DNA of 64,000 nt from Pseudolysinimonas yzui (lineage in GTDB: Bacteria; Actinomycetota; Actinomycetes; Actinomycetales; Microbacteriaceae): positions 1 to 64,000 of the forward strand of contig NZ_BNAI01000004.1 in NCBI RefSeq assembly GCF_014653215.1, read 5' to 3'. Positions within the stretch are counted from its first letter, which is position 1. The number at the start of each line of letters is the position of its first letter. Below the pieces are notes generated by a model. That model saw only the letters and a list, made by a program, of their open reading frames with translations, did no database searches and was not told the DNA's origin. This document shows positions 1 through 7,723 of the stretch, piece after piece. The position numbers and the translations under genes are program-made.

Positions 1-90
1 GTCGCCCAGGAACTCAACGGCCGACCACGCAAAACGCTCGGCTGGAATACCCCAGCCGAGCGTCTGCGTGATCTACTGACAACCACATAG
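1..90 (+). CDS. IS30-family transposase, C-terminal end only
   Basis: The window opens inside this gene. The last 29 codons read VAQELNGRPRKTLGWNTPAER and then LRDLLTTT before a TAG at 88-90. The string NxRPRKTLGW.TPAE is the conserved C-terminal signature of IS30-family DDE transposases, which cut and paste the element. The DDE catalytic core lies to the left of the window and cannot be judged, so I cannot say whether the gene is intact. It places an insertion sequence directly next to the gene block at 183-7714. Confidence 0.9.
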   Translation, partial: VAQELNGRPRKTLGWNTPAERLRDLLTTT

Positions 91-126
91 GCCATCACGT
101 GTTGCGAGGACCCTTAGAAACCGCCG
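91..126. mobile_element. Probable right end of the IS30-type element
   Basis: The short stretch after the transposase stop contains a GTTGCGAGGACCC segment followed by AGAAACCGCC, which resembles the terminal inverted repeat that usually lies a few tens of bases after an IS30 transposase stop. The left repeat is outside the window, so neither the exact end nor a target duplication can be confirmed. The remainder to 182 shows no gene. Confidence 0.35.
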
Positions 127-182
127 AGAGGAGGCGGGGCCGTTTCGCGTGTACGGGGATCTGCCGCGGCTGGAGCCGTGAC

Positions 183-1124
183 TCAGGATTCGGGGAGCGG
201 GGAGAGCCGGGAGCGCGCCGCGATGAGGTCGACGGCATACGCGTCGAGCCGCCGATCTTCGTCGCTCACCAGTTCGAGGGGGCGCACCGGGAGCGCCCGG
301 CCGTCGTCACCGGGGTCGACGAAGATGCTCATGCACTGGGTGGTCGCGGCGAGACCCTGAGGGTCGGTCGCCGGGCCCGACCGCACGTGCACGGCGACGT
401 GCAGGCTGTGCGGCCCGGTGTGGATGAGCCGGGCGTCGAGTTCGACGAGGTGGCCGATGCGGATCGGCCGGAAAAAGTGGATGCCGCCCGAGTAGACGGC
501 GACCGCCCGATCCGATGACCAGCTCGCCGCGCAGGCGAAGGCCGTCTCTTCGATCCAGCGCATGACGGTGCCGCCGTGGGCGTTGCCGCCGAAGTTGGTG
601 ACGGCGGGTTGCGCGAGAAACCGGAACGTCGTGCGCGGCGTCGTGCCGGCATCCGTGTACTCCTGGGCGAGCATCGCGTCCCGGATCTCGCGGCGGGCCT
701 CGAGCCGCCCCGCGGCGTTCTCGTGCAGCAGCCGTTCCTCGTCGGTGCGCGGCGTCCACGCCGGCACCGCGCGCGGCCTGCCGTCGCCATCCACGGCGAC
801 GAAGACCAGGATGCAGTGCGTCGCCCGCGTGTACACCCGGGTCTGCACATCCGCCGCCTCGATCTCGACGAGCACCTGCATGCTCGATCGGCCGGTGTGG
901 ATGACGCGCGCGTGCGCCTGGATCAGGTCGCCGACCGCGATCGGCCGGGTGAAGTGCACGTTGCCGACGTAGGCGGTGACGCAATAGCCGGCCGACCAGC
1001 CGACCGCGCAGGCGTAGCCCGCCTGATCGATCCACTCCAGCACGCTGCCCGCGGCGACGATCTCGCCTCCGACGTTGGAATCCTGAGGCATGGCGAGAAA
1101 GCGCAGGGTGATCCGATCGTCCAC
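183..1124 (-). CDS. Acyl-CoA thioesterase, double hotdog
   Basis: A protein of 313 residues built from two hotdog-fold thioesterase units, roughly residues 5-130 and 160-290. The two halves repeat the same pattern: a start like LRFLAMPQDSNVGGEIVAAG or FRFLAQPAVTNFGGNAHGG, then a 'W ... HF.RPI.(V/I)G' stretch. This is the ACOT-type arrangement that hydrolyses acyl-CoA to free acid and CoA in the cytoplasm. The chain length used cannot be told. It starts with GTG at 1124 and is transcribed away from the DUF4032 gene, with only 31 bases between the two starts. Confidence 0.85.
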   Translation of the reverse strand: MDDRITLRFLAMPQDSNVGGEIVAAGSVLEWIDQAGYACAVGWSAGYCVTAYVGNVHFTRPIAVGDLIQAHARVIHTGRSSMQVLVEIEAADVQTRVYTRATHCILVFVAVDGDGRPRAVPAWTPRTDEERLLHENAAGRLEARREIRDAMLAQEYTDAGTTPRTTFRFLAQPAVTNFGGNAHGGTVMRWIEETAFACAASWSSDRAVAVYSGGIHFFRPIRIGHLVELDARLIHTGPHSLHVAVHVRSGPATDPQGLAATTQCMSIFVDPGDDGRALPVRPLELVSDEDRRLDAYAVDLIAARSRLSPLPES

Positions 1125-1143
1125 GCCCCCAGGATGGCAGCTC

Positions 1144-1149
1144 TAGGCT
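1144..1149 (+). promoter_or_regulatory. -10 element of a probably leaderless transcript
   Basis: TAGGCT at 1144-1149 lies 7 bases before the GTG at 1156, the distance expected between a -10 box and the first transcribed base. There is no Shine-Dalgarno sequence before this start. No convincing -35 is seen. Confidence 0.4.
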
Positions 1150-1155
1150 CGTCGC

Positions 1156-2442
1156 GTGCCCTCCTCCGCCCTGTCGATCACGTCGGCCGTTCCCGACCCG
1201 GCCCTGCTCGACCTGCCGTGGGACCTGCCGCTCGAGCTCTGGCCCGACGAGACGATCGCGGCGCTGCCGAAGGGCATCTCGCGCCACCTGGTGCGTTTCG
1301 TGCGGTTCGGCGAGCACGTGCTGGCGATCAAGGAGACGACCGAGGAGATGGCGAAGCGGGAGTACGACCTGCTGCGCACCCTCAACCGTCTCGACATGCC
1401 GTGCGTCGAACCGATCGCGGTCATCACCAACCGCTCGGCCGCCGACGGCGAGGTGCTCGCTCCCGTGCTGGTCACCCGGCACCTGCGGTTCTCGCTCCCC
1501 TACCGCGCGATCTACTCGCAGTCGCTGCGCCCCGACACGGCGACGCGGCTCGTCGATGCGCTCGCGGTGCTGCTCGCCCGTCTGCATGTCGCCGGATTCT
1601 TCTGGGGTGACGTGTCACTGTCGAACACACTGTTCCGCCGCGATGCCGGATCGTTCGCGGCCTACCTCGTCGACGCCGAGACGGGAAAGCTCTACGACTC
1701 GGCGCTGAGCGACGGGCAGCGCGACCAGGACCTGGAGATCGGCCGCGTCAACATCGCCGGCGAACTGCTCGACCTCCAGGCCGGCGGCAAACTCGACGAG
1801 GATGTCGACCCGGTGACGGTCGCCGATCGCATCGTCGCGTCGTACCGCGAACTGTGGACCGAGCTCACCGCCTCCGAGTCGTTCCCCGAGAGCGAGCGCT
1901 GGCGCATCGCCCGCCGCGTCGAACGGCTCAACGACCTCGGTTTCGACATCGAAGAGCTCAGCATCAGCCGCGACGAGACGGGCGCGCGGGTGCTCATCCA
2001 GCCGAAGGTGGTGGATGCCGGCCACCACTCGCGCCGGCTGCTGCGGCTCACCGGGCTCGACGCCGGCGAGAACCAGGCGCGGCGCCTGCTCAACGACCTC
2101 GACGCGTACCGGATGTCGGGCGACCGCACGACGCGAGACGAGGAGACCGTCGCGCACGAGTGGCTCGCGAGGGTGTTCGAGCCCGTCGTGCGGGCGATTC
2201 CGCGCGAACTGCGCGGCAAGCTCGAGCCCGCCGAGGTGTTCCACCAGCTGCTCGAACACCGCTGGTATCGCTCGCAGGACGAGAAGCGCAACGTCCCCCT
2301 CGCCGAAGCACTCACCTCCTACATCGAGACCGTGCTGCGCCACCGCCGCGACGAGATGACCGTCGTCGGGCCGCCGACGGGCGCGATCGGCACGATCACC
2401 GGGCCGAATCAGGTCGTCGAGGATTGGCGCGACAAGGTCTGA
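1156..2442 (+). CDS. DUF4032 protein with kinase-like N-terminal region
   Basis: A 428-residue soluble protein. The N-terminal half has a lipopolysaccharide-kinase-like layout: a lysine region (VLAIKETTEEMAKREYDLL, about residues 55-75), then LHVAGFFWGDVSLSNTLFRR (about 142-161), which resembles a kinase catalytic loop, and YLVDAETGK as the metal-binding aspartate segment. The C-terminal half matches what I know of DUF4032, a family found mainly in Actinobacteria without an assigned substrate. GTG is used as start and the message is probably leaderless. It is not obviously co-transcribed with the TetR gene that follows, which has its own promoter. Confidence 0.75.
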   Translation: MPSSALSITSAVPDPALLDLPWDLPLELWPDETIAALPKGISRHLVRFVRFGEHVLAIKETTEEMAKREYDLLRTLNRLDMPCVEPIAVITNRSAADGEVLAPVLVTRHLRFSLPYRAIYSQSLRPDTATRLVDALAVLLARLHVAGFFWGDVSLSNTLFRRDAGSFAAYLVDAETGKLYDSALSDGQRDQDLEIGRVNIAGELLDLQAGGKLDEDVDPVTVADRIVASYRELWTELTASESFPESERWRIARRVERLNDLGFDIEELSISRDETGARVLIQPKVVDAGHHSRRLLRLTGLDAGENQARRLLNDLDAYRMSGDRTTRDEETVAHEWLARVFEPVVRAIPRELRGKLEPAEVFHQLLEHRWYRSQDEKRNVPLAEALTSYIETVLRHRRDEMTVVGPPTGAIGTITGPNQVVEDWRDKV

Positions 2443-2444
2443 TT

Positions 2445-2490
2445 GTTTACTTGCTCATAGACAAATCCCTAAGTACACTCACAAGTTAAC
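2445..2490. promoter_or_regulatory. Promoter of the TetR gene with two TetR-type operators
   Basis: The promoter reads TTGCTC (2451-2456), a 17-base spacer and TACACT (2474-2479). Two imperfect 18-base palindromes cover it: GTTTAC-TTGCTC-ATAGAC at 2445-2462 over the -35, and GTACAC-TCACAA-GTTAAC at 2473-2490 over the -10. Their centres are 28 bases apart. The same architecture recurs at 5313-5358. By position these should be sites for the TetR protein encoded just downstream, giving autorepression; that is inference. Confidence 0.75.
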
Positions 2491-2503
2491 CTAGGGAGCC
2501 ATC

Positions 2504-3121
2504 GTGTCGCAGATCGCGTCGGAGCGTCCATCGCGCCTCCCTCGAGCGGAACGGCGGGAGCAGATTCTCGCGGCGGCGACGACGGCATTTGCCCGCACCG
2601 GGTTCGCGGGTACCGGGCTGGACGAGATCGCTTCGCAGGCTGGAGTGACCCGGGTGATTCTCTACCGGCACTTCGACTCGAAGACCGAGCTGTATCAGGC
2701 GGCTCTGGATCGCTTCTGCGCAGTGCTCGGCGATCATGTATCCAAGCCGGTCGGCGGCTTCACCGACACCAGCATCGACGGGCTACTGAGCGCTGCAGCC
2801 GCCGAGCCAGACGGCTTCCGGCTGCTGTTCGTGCATGCCGCCCGGGAGCCCGAGTTCGAAGCGCTTGCCCAGCGTTTCCGTTCCAACATCACCCGAACGG
2901 CTCATCTGCAAATCTCAAAGGTCATCAGCGACCGGGCGTGGGCGCGCTGGGCGGCACAGTTGGCCCCGACGGTGGCAATCGAGGCGATTGTCGCCTGGCT
3001 CGACGTCGGACAGCCAGACCCGGACCTTGCCCCCGACCGCGTGCGGCACGTCATCGCGGGAGTCATCGCGGCTGCCTCTGCTGCCGCCGAGCACGCCGAC
3101 TCCCTGCCACCGACCGCTTGA
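2504..3121 (+). CDS. TetR/AcrR-family transcriptional regulator
   Basis: A 205-residue regulator. Residues 13-60 form the TetR helix-turn-helix: the ERREQILAAATTAFARTGF start, then GLDEIASQAGVTRVILYRHF as the recognition segment. The rest is the ligand-binding and dimerisation domain, which gives no hint of the ligand. GTG at 2504 follows AGGGAG (2493-2498) at good distance. It is the first gene of a row with a methyltransferase and a kinase-like gene, and the operators at its own promoter match those before the MMPL gene, so it probably represses both units until an unknown compound binds it. Confidence 0.92.
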   Translation: MSQIASERPSRLPRAERREQILAAATTAFARTGFAGTGLDEIASQAGVTRVILYRHFDSKTELYQAALDRFCAVLGDHVSKPVGGFTDTSIDGLLSAAAAEPDGFRLLFVHAAREPEFEALAQRFRSNITRTAHLQISKVISDRAWARWAAQLAPTVAIEAIVAWLDVGQPDPDLAPDRVRHVIAGVIAAASAAAEHADSLPPTA

Positions 3122-3152
3122 CCCCGCACATCCACCACCGCCGGAGGAGTTC

Positions 3153-3782
3153 GTGACCGGAGCCAGCGATCAGACGTCCAAGGTTCTGCGGGCTTGGGAG
3201 CGGAGCGCCCCGACCTATGACCGAAAGATCACCTCGTTCGAGAAGGGGCCGTTCCGCGGTGGCCGGGAGTGGATCGGGGAACGGGCCAGCGGGCGAGTCC
3301 TGGATGTCGCGACAGGCACGGGCCGCAACTTTCCACACTTCCCCCCGAGTGCCACGGTGACGGGAATCGACCTGAGCCCCGCCATGCTGAGTGTCGCCCG
3401 GCAGCGCGCCGCCGACCTTGGCCGTGATGTCGATCTGACGCACGGGGATGCCGAGCACTTGCCATTTAGCGACGACTCGTTCGACACAGTGGTGTGTGCC
3501 CTCTCGCTGTGCACCATCCCGGACCAGGTCGCAGCCATTGGCGAGATGAAACGAGTCCTGGTCCCCGGTGGACGGCTCTTGCTCATCGATCACATCGGAA
3601 GCAGCTGGCCCCCGATCTTTGCTTGGCAATGGCTGTTGGAGCAGGTCACCGTCCGCGTCGTCGGGGAACACTTCACGCGACGCCCGCTGAAGCTGGTGGA
3701 GTCTGCCGGGTTCGAGATCGTCGAAGTCGAGCGACTCAAGGCGGGCACCATCGAGCGAGTCCACGCCCGCAAGCTCTCATGA
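3153..3782 (+). CDS. Class I SAM-dependent methyltransferase (UbiE-like)
   Basis: A 209-residue Rossmann methyltransferase. Motif I is VLDVATGTGRNF at about 49-60, the acidic end of the next strand is GIDLSPAML, motif II is GDAEHLPFSDDSFDTVV, and motif III is VLVPGGRLLLIDH. This is the layout of UbiE/Coq5-type methyltransferases, but the acceptor molecule is unknown. I chose the GTG at 3153 because GGAGGAG (3143-3149) stands before it; longer readings lack support. Its stop overlaps the next start (ATGA at 3779-3782), so it is translated together with the kinase-like gene. Base composition is lower in GC than the core genes nearby. Confidence 0.88.
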   Translation: MTGASDQTSKVLRAWERSAPTYDRKITSFEKGPFRGGREWIGERASGRVLDVATGTGRNFPHFPPSATVTGIDLSPAMLSVARQRAADLGRDVDLTHGDAEHLPFSDDSFDTVVCALSLCTIPDQVAAIGEMKRVLVPGGRLLLIDHIGSSWPPIFAWQWLLEQVTVRVVGEHFTRRPLKLVESAGFEIVEVERLKAGTIERVHARKLS

Positions 3783-4585
3783 TGATCGGGCCCAAGCTCG
3801 GGGCGGGCCGCGAGGCCGAAGTGTTTGCCTGGGGCCGCGACGCGGTCGTGAAACTCTATCGACCCGGATTCCGCGGCCACGAGGCGGAAGCCGCCGCGTT
3901 GCGTCATCTTGAAGGTCACGGGGTCGCTCCGAGCTTGATCCAGGTTGTGGACCACGACCGACGGCGCGGTCTGGTCCTCGAGCGCCTCGACGGGTCCAAC
4001 ATGCTCACCCTGCTCCAGCGACAGCCTTGGCGCCTCCCGAACCTCGCAAGACACCTTGCCCGGGCACACCTTCGCATCCACGCAATCGAGGCACCAGAAG
4101 ACCTTCCCGACCTCCGCGACGTCTTGGCAACGCGCATCCATCGGGCGCCGATGCCCTCGAAGCTGCGCGAGTTCGCCCTGCGCGAGCTCAGTACGTTGCC
4201 ACGAGGCGACCGACTCGCTCATGGTGACTTTCACCCCGGGAACCTGCTGGTCGCCCGCGATGAGGTCACGGTGATCGACTGGGTCGGCGCCACTCGCGGC
4301 GCGCCGGAGGCCGACCATGCGCGCACGTTGCTATTGCTGCGGTGGGCCGACCCCTTGCCGGGAACGCCGCCTCTGGCGCGTGGTCTCATGGCCACTGGTC
4401 GGTCGGCCTTCGCTCGCGCCTACGCGGGTTACTACCGGAACGGCAAGTCGCGACCCGCGATGCAGCTCTCCTCGTGGCTGACCGTCGTCGTCGCTGCCCG
4501 CATGAGCGAAGGCATCGAGGCTGAGCATCGCAAGCTGCTCAGCCTGCTCGAAGCAGCGCGGCGTCGCGAGGGGCGGGGCGCGTGA
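3779..4585 (+). CDS. APH/choline-kinase-fold phosphotransferase
   Basis: A 268-residue member of the aminoglycoside-phosphotransferase-like kinase fold. Seen: a glycine-rich opening (GPKLGAGREAEVF), a likely ATP-binding lysine in VVKLYRPG (K25), the catalytic loop HGDFHPGNLL at 148-157 and the metal-binding DW at 167-168. The family phosphorylates antibiotics, sugars, choline and other small hydroxy or amino compounds; this one has no close match to a named resistance gene that I recognise. It starts inside the stop of the methyltransferase gene and ends 10 bases from the convergent methyltransferase gene. The pairing with methyltransferases and an exporter suggests modification of a toxic or secreted small molecule. 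Confidence 0.8.
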   Translation: MMIGPKLGAGREAEVFAWGRDAVVKLYRPGFRGHEAEAAALRHLEGHGVAPSLIQVVDHDRRRGLVLERLDGSNMLTLLQRQPWRLPNLARHLARAHLRIHAIEAPEDLPDLRDVLATRIHRAPMPSKLREFALRELSTLPRGDRLAHGDFHPGNLLVARDEVTVIDWVGATRGAPEADHARTLLLLRWADPLPGTPPLARGLMATGRSAFARAYAGYYRNGKSRPAMQLSSWLTVVVAARMSEGIEAEHRKLLSLLEAARRREGRGA

Positions 4586-4594
4586 CAGCGCGAG

Positions 4595-5254
4595 TCAGTC
4601 CGACAATGGGCGAGATTGAGTGACACGGGTAATGCGTCGCGGGAGTGCCCCTTCCTCGTCAGTCGCGATCTCTTCCAGATGCCAACCGGCCGCAACATCG
4701 CGAATCAGGGCGTCGTCGAAGAAGTGCACCGCGTAGCCGTCCGTCTCGTAGATGTTGTCGCCATGGTCGAGACCGACACCAAAATGCGCATCGCCGGTGT
4801 TGCGGACTGTGTACACGAACACGCCGCCGGGGATGATCACACGGCGGACCTCCTGGGCGATTGCGAGGATCGCGGCCGTCGAGAGGTCCATGCACAACAA
4901 CAGGTGCGCGTAGGCAGCGTCGAAACTCTCATCGGGAAAGGGAAGGGGTCTTCGCACGTCATGCGCCATCGTCGTGATACGCGACCCCAATCCCGCGTCC
5001 GCCGCCGCGGTTCGGATGGCGTGCAGCCCACTCGGGCTGTAGTCCAGCGCCAGAACGTCGAAGCCTTCGCTGGCCAGGTGCAGGGTGTCGCGACCGTGCC
5101 CCGACCCAAGTTCGAGTACCCGCCCAGCACCGCCTCGGGAGAATCGGGTCGCGGCGTAGATCGCGGTGGCCGATGACTCTTCCCCGAACAGGCGAGGCTT
5201 GCGCTGATAGACGCTTTCCCAGTGCTCGTGTTGGGCGTCTCGTTCATCAGTCAT
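4595..5254 (-). CDS. Class I SAM-dependent methyltransferase (TehB-like)
   Basis: A 219-residue methyltransferase with motif I VLELGSGHGRDTLHLA at about 46-61, an acidic strand end in VLALDYSPSGL, and LPFPDESFDAAYAHLLLCMD as the motif II region. The N-terminal 'HWESVYQRKPRLFGEESS' resembles TehB and thiopurine-type methyltransferases, which often act on toxic anions or thiols; the real substrate is unknown. A longer reading to 5398 exists but ATG at 5254 gives the normal family start. No good Shine-Dalgarno sits right before it. It is read away from the MMPL gene and shares the operator-bearing interval with it. Confidence 0.82.
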   Translation of the reverse strand: MTDERDAQHEHWESVYQRKPRLFGEESSATAIYAATRFSRGGAGRVLELGSGHGRDTLHLASEGFDVLALDYSPSGLHAIRTAAADAGLGSRITTMAHDVRRPLPFPDESFDAAYAHLLLCMDLSTAAILAIAQEVRRVIIPGGVFVYTVRNTGDAHFGVGLDHGDNIYETDGYAVHFFDDALIRDVAAGWHLEEIATDEEGALPRRITRVTQSRPLSD

Positions 5255-5312
5255 GACGCCATCATTTCGCAGCTCCCGGGGACTAGGAGTCGGAGGGACC
5301 CGACGAGTAGAT

Positions 5313-5358
5313 GTGTACTTGCCTGTGGACACTCTCGTTTGTACACTTGCTCGTAAAC
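5313..5358. promoter_or_regulatory. Promoter of the MMPL unit with two TetR-type operators
   Basis: TTGCCT (5319-5324), 17 bases, TACACT (5342-5347), directed at the MMPL gene. Palindromes GTGTAC-TTGCCT-GTGGAC at 5313-5330 and GTACAC-TTGCTC-GTAAAC at 5341-5358 cover the -35 and -10, with centres 28 bases apart exactly as before the TetR gene at 2504. A ribosome-binding AAGGAG follows at 5361-5366, again at the same distance as in the other promoter. The divergent methyltransferase may be controlled from here too, although no clear leftward promoter is seen. Confidence 0.75.
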
Positions 5359-5372
5359 TAAAGGAGCAAACG

Positions 5373-5489
5373 GTGGCGTGGACCTCGATTTCATGCATGA
5401 CGGAATCCCCCGAGAGACAGGGGAGAGCCGCGACCCGAAGTAGTGTCGCTTCCAGACTTCACTCGCGTCCACCCGGAGCCCACCAATGA
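5373..5489 (+). CDS. 38-residue leader ORF coupled to the MMPL gene
   Basis: GTG at 5373 follows AAGGAG (5361-5366) by 6 bases and lies about 19 bases after the predicted transcription start. The frame runs to a TGA at 5487-5489 that overlaps the ATG of the MMPL gene (ATGA). The peptide has no membrane segment and no family I know. Support for it being translated: the stretch from operator to start codon lines up with the same stretch before the TetR gene, GTG against GTG. It may serve to deliver ribosomes to the transporter start by coupling. It could also be a chance frame. Confidence 0.5.
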   Translation: MAWTSISCMTESPERQGRAATRSSVASRLHSRPPGAHQ

Positions 5490-7714
5490 CCCGCACCGAC
5501 CGGCCCGCCGGCGCCCTGGGGCGCATCGCCGAGGCCTCGGCCCGCCATCCGTTCCGCACGCTCACGGCGTGGGTCGTCATCCTCGGCAGCGCGATCGCTC
5601 TTGCCTTCGTCGGCGTCACGGGAGAAGGACTCTTCGACCGCCTCGGCAGCGACGGCGGCTCCTGGTCGAACGGCGAGAGCGAGGAGGCCGACCTCCTGCT
5701 CGAAGGCACCGATGCCGAGTCGGTCACGCTGCTGGTGTACGGCGTCGACCTCGCCGACTCCGGCGTGACCGATCCGGTCGCCGACCTCGGCGACCGGATC
5801 GCCGAGATCCCGGGTGCCTCGCTGCTGAACCCGCTGCTCCTGCCGACGCTTCCCGACGACAAGCCCGACCCGCGGGTGGCGGCCCTCTTCGCCGACGACG
5901 GCGACGGTGCGTTGTTCGTCGCCTCGGTGTCGACGACGCAGCACGAGGGCGACTTCGGCGCGACGATCGATCTGGTCACCGAGGAGCTCCGCGTCGCCGC
6001 CGCCGAGATCCGCGACGCCGTGCCGGGTGCGATCGCCGAGGTCGGCAGCTCGGAACTGCTCGTCGAGTCGATCATCCAGACCTCGGAGAGCGACCTGCAA
6101 CGGGGTGAGGCCGTCGCGCTCCCCATCGCGCTGCTGGTGATGCTCGTCGTGTTCGGCGGCTTCCTCGCCGCCGGCATCCCGCTCATCGGAGCGATCGTGT
6201 CGATCGTCGGCGGGCTCGGCGCGCTGTTCGGGTTCACCTACCTGCTGGATGTCAACACGACGGTCGTCAACGTCGTGACGGCCGTGGGGTTGGGGCTCTC
6301 GATCGACTACGGCCTGCTGATCGTCTCGCGGTTCCGCGAGGAGTACCGGCACCCCGACGACGCCGGGGCGCGCACCCGCGCGCACCGCATCGCGGCGATC
6401 GTTCGCACCGCGGGCAGCGCCGGACGCACCGTCGCCTACTCCGGAACGACGTTCGCGATCGCGGGTCTCGGCCTGCTGTTCTTCGAGCCCGCCATCGTCA
6501 AAGCGATCGGGCTCGGCGCCATCGCCGTCACGGTCATCTCCATCGCCTCGGCCCTCACCCTCGTCCCCGCGCTGCTCGAGCTCGGCGGGGAACGGCTCGT
6601 GCGGCCCGGTGCGCTCACCCGCATCCCGGGGGTCGGGCGTCTGCTCACCCGATTCGGCGACATCGCCCCCGACGAGGGCTTCTTCTCGAAGCTCACCCGG
6701 CGCCTGCAGCGGCATCCCGCGATCGTGACCCTGGGCGCCTTCGCGGTGCTGCTGATCCTCGCGACCCCCGTGCTCTCCCTCCGGCTCGCCAACACCGCCG
6801 TCGACTCGACCCCGGCATCCTCGGAGCAGTACCCCTTCGTCACCACCCTGACCGAGCAGTTCCCGCACGCCGCCGACCCCCGGGTGTCGATCGTCACCCG
6901 ATCGGAGGACGACGCACTCACCTGGTCGGCGGAGGTGGAACGGCTCGACCATGTGGAGTCGGTCGGCACCCCGGTCGCCGTCAACGACGTCTGGCAGACG
7001 CCGGTCATCGTCGAGAGCAAGACCGGCGGTTCCGTCGTGCGGGCGATTCGGGCCGATGCTCCCGACTTCGCGCACTGGGTCACCGGCGCGGATGCGCGCA
7101 CCGTCGACTTCTCCAACTCGCTCGCGAGCGGCATCCCGGCGGCAGCCCTGGTGATCGCGTTCGGCACCGTGCTGCTGCTGTTCCTGATGACCGGCTCGCT
7201 CGTCATCCCGCTCAAGGCGCTCCTGGCGAGCGCCCTCTCGCTCGGGGCGTCGATCGGCCTGCTGGTGTGGGGGTTCCAGGAGGGCGCGTTCGCCGGGCTC
7301 ATGGGGTTCGATCCCGATCAGGTCTACGGCGTCGACACCCTCGTGGTGCTGCTGACCTTCGTCTTCGGGTTCGGCCTCGCGATGGACTACGAGATGTTCA
7401 TCCTGTCCCGCATCACCGACCAGAAGAATGCCGGGGCTTCCGACTCCGAGGCGATCGCGCTCGGTTTGCAGCACTCGGGACGCATCATCACCTCGGCAGC
7501 ACTCATCATCATCGTCGTGTTCGCCGGCTTCGCGACGGGTGACCTGATGATCATCAAGCAGCTCGGGGTGGCTCTCGCCTTCGCGGTGCTGCTCGACGCG
7601 ACGCTCGTGCGGTGCATCCTCGTTCCGGCATTCATGACCTGGCAACGCCGCATCATGTGGTGGGCGCCGCGCCCGCTGAAACGCCTCCACGCCCGGTTCG
7701 GGCTGCGCGACTGA
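5486..7714 (+). CDS. MMPL-family (RND superfamily) transporter
   Basis: A 742-residue membrane protein with two repeats, each one membrane helix, a periplasmic loop and five helices. The first helix is TLTAWVVILGSAIALAFVG (about 24-42). The two repeats carry the matching signatures GLSIDYGLLIVSRFREEYR and FGLAMDYEMFILSRITD, whose aspartates are the proton-relay position in MMPL proteins. The size is that of the shorter actinobacterial MMPL type (MmpL3-like proteins are larger). It moves lipids or drugs outward using the proton gradient; substrate unknown. Its promoter carries the TetR operators. Codon use here returns to the GC-rich norm, unlike the four genes before it. Confidence 0.9.
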   Translation: MTRTDRPAGALGRIAEASARHPFRTLTAWVVILGSAIALAFVGVTGEGLFDRLGSDGGSWSNGESEEADLLLEGTDAESVTLLVYGVDLADSGVTDPVADLGDRIAEIPGASLLNPLLLPTLPDDKPDPRVAALFADDGDGALFVASVSTTQHEGDFGATIDLVTEELRVAAAEIRDAVPGAIAEVGSSELLVESIIQTSESDLQRGEAVALPIALLVMLVVFGGFLAAGIPLIGAIVSIVGGLGALFGFTYLLDVNTTVVNVVTAVGLGLSIDYGLLIVSRFREEYRHPDDAGARTRAHRIAAIVRTAGSAGRTVAYSGTTFAIAGLGLLFFEPAIVKAIGLGAIAVTVISIASALTLVPALLELGGERLVRPGALTRIPGVGRLLTRFGDIAPDEGFFSKLTRRLQRHPAIVTLGAFAVLLILATPVLSLRLANTAVDSTPASSEQYPFVTTLTEQFPHAADPRVSIVTRSEDDALTWSAEVERLDHVESVGTPVAVNDVWQTPVIVESKTGGSVVRAIRADAPDFAHWVTGADARTVDFSNSLASGIPAAALVIAFGTVLLLFLMTGSLVIPLKALLASALSLGASIGLLVWGFQEGAFAGLMGFDPDQVYGVDTLVVLLTFVFGFGLAMDYEMFILSRITDQKNAGASDSEAIALGLQHSGRIITSAALIIIVVFAGFATGDLMIIKQLGVALAFAVLLDATLVRCILVPAFMTWQRRIMWWAPRPLKRLHARFGLRD

Positions 7715-7723
7715 CCTCGCGGG

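Noticed and set aside
5459-7690. A 743-codon open frame antisense to the MMPL gene
   Set aside because: Its product is rich in Arg, Gly, Asp and His runs without any domain, as expected from the complement of a GC-rich gene; the sense frame is an unmistakable transporter.
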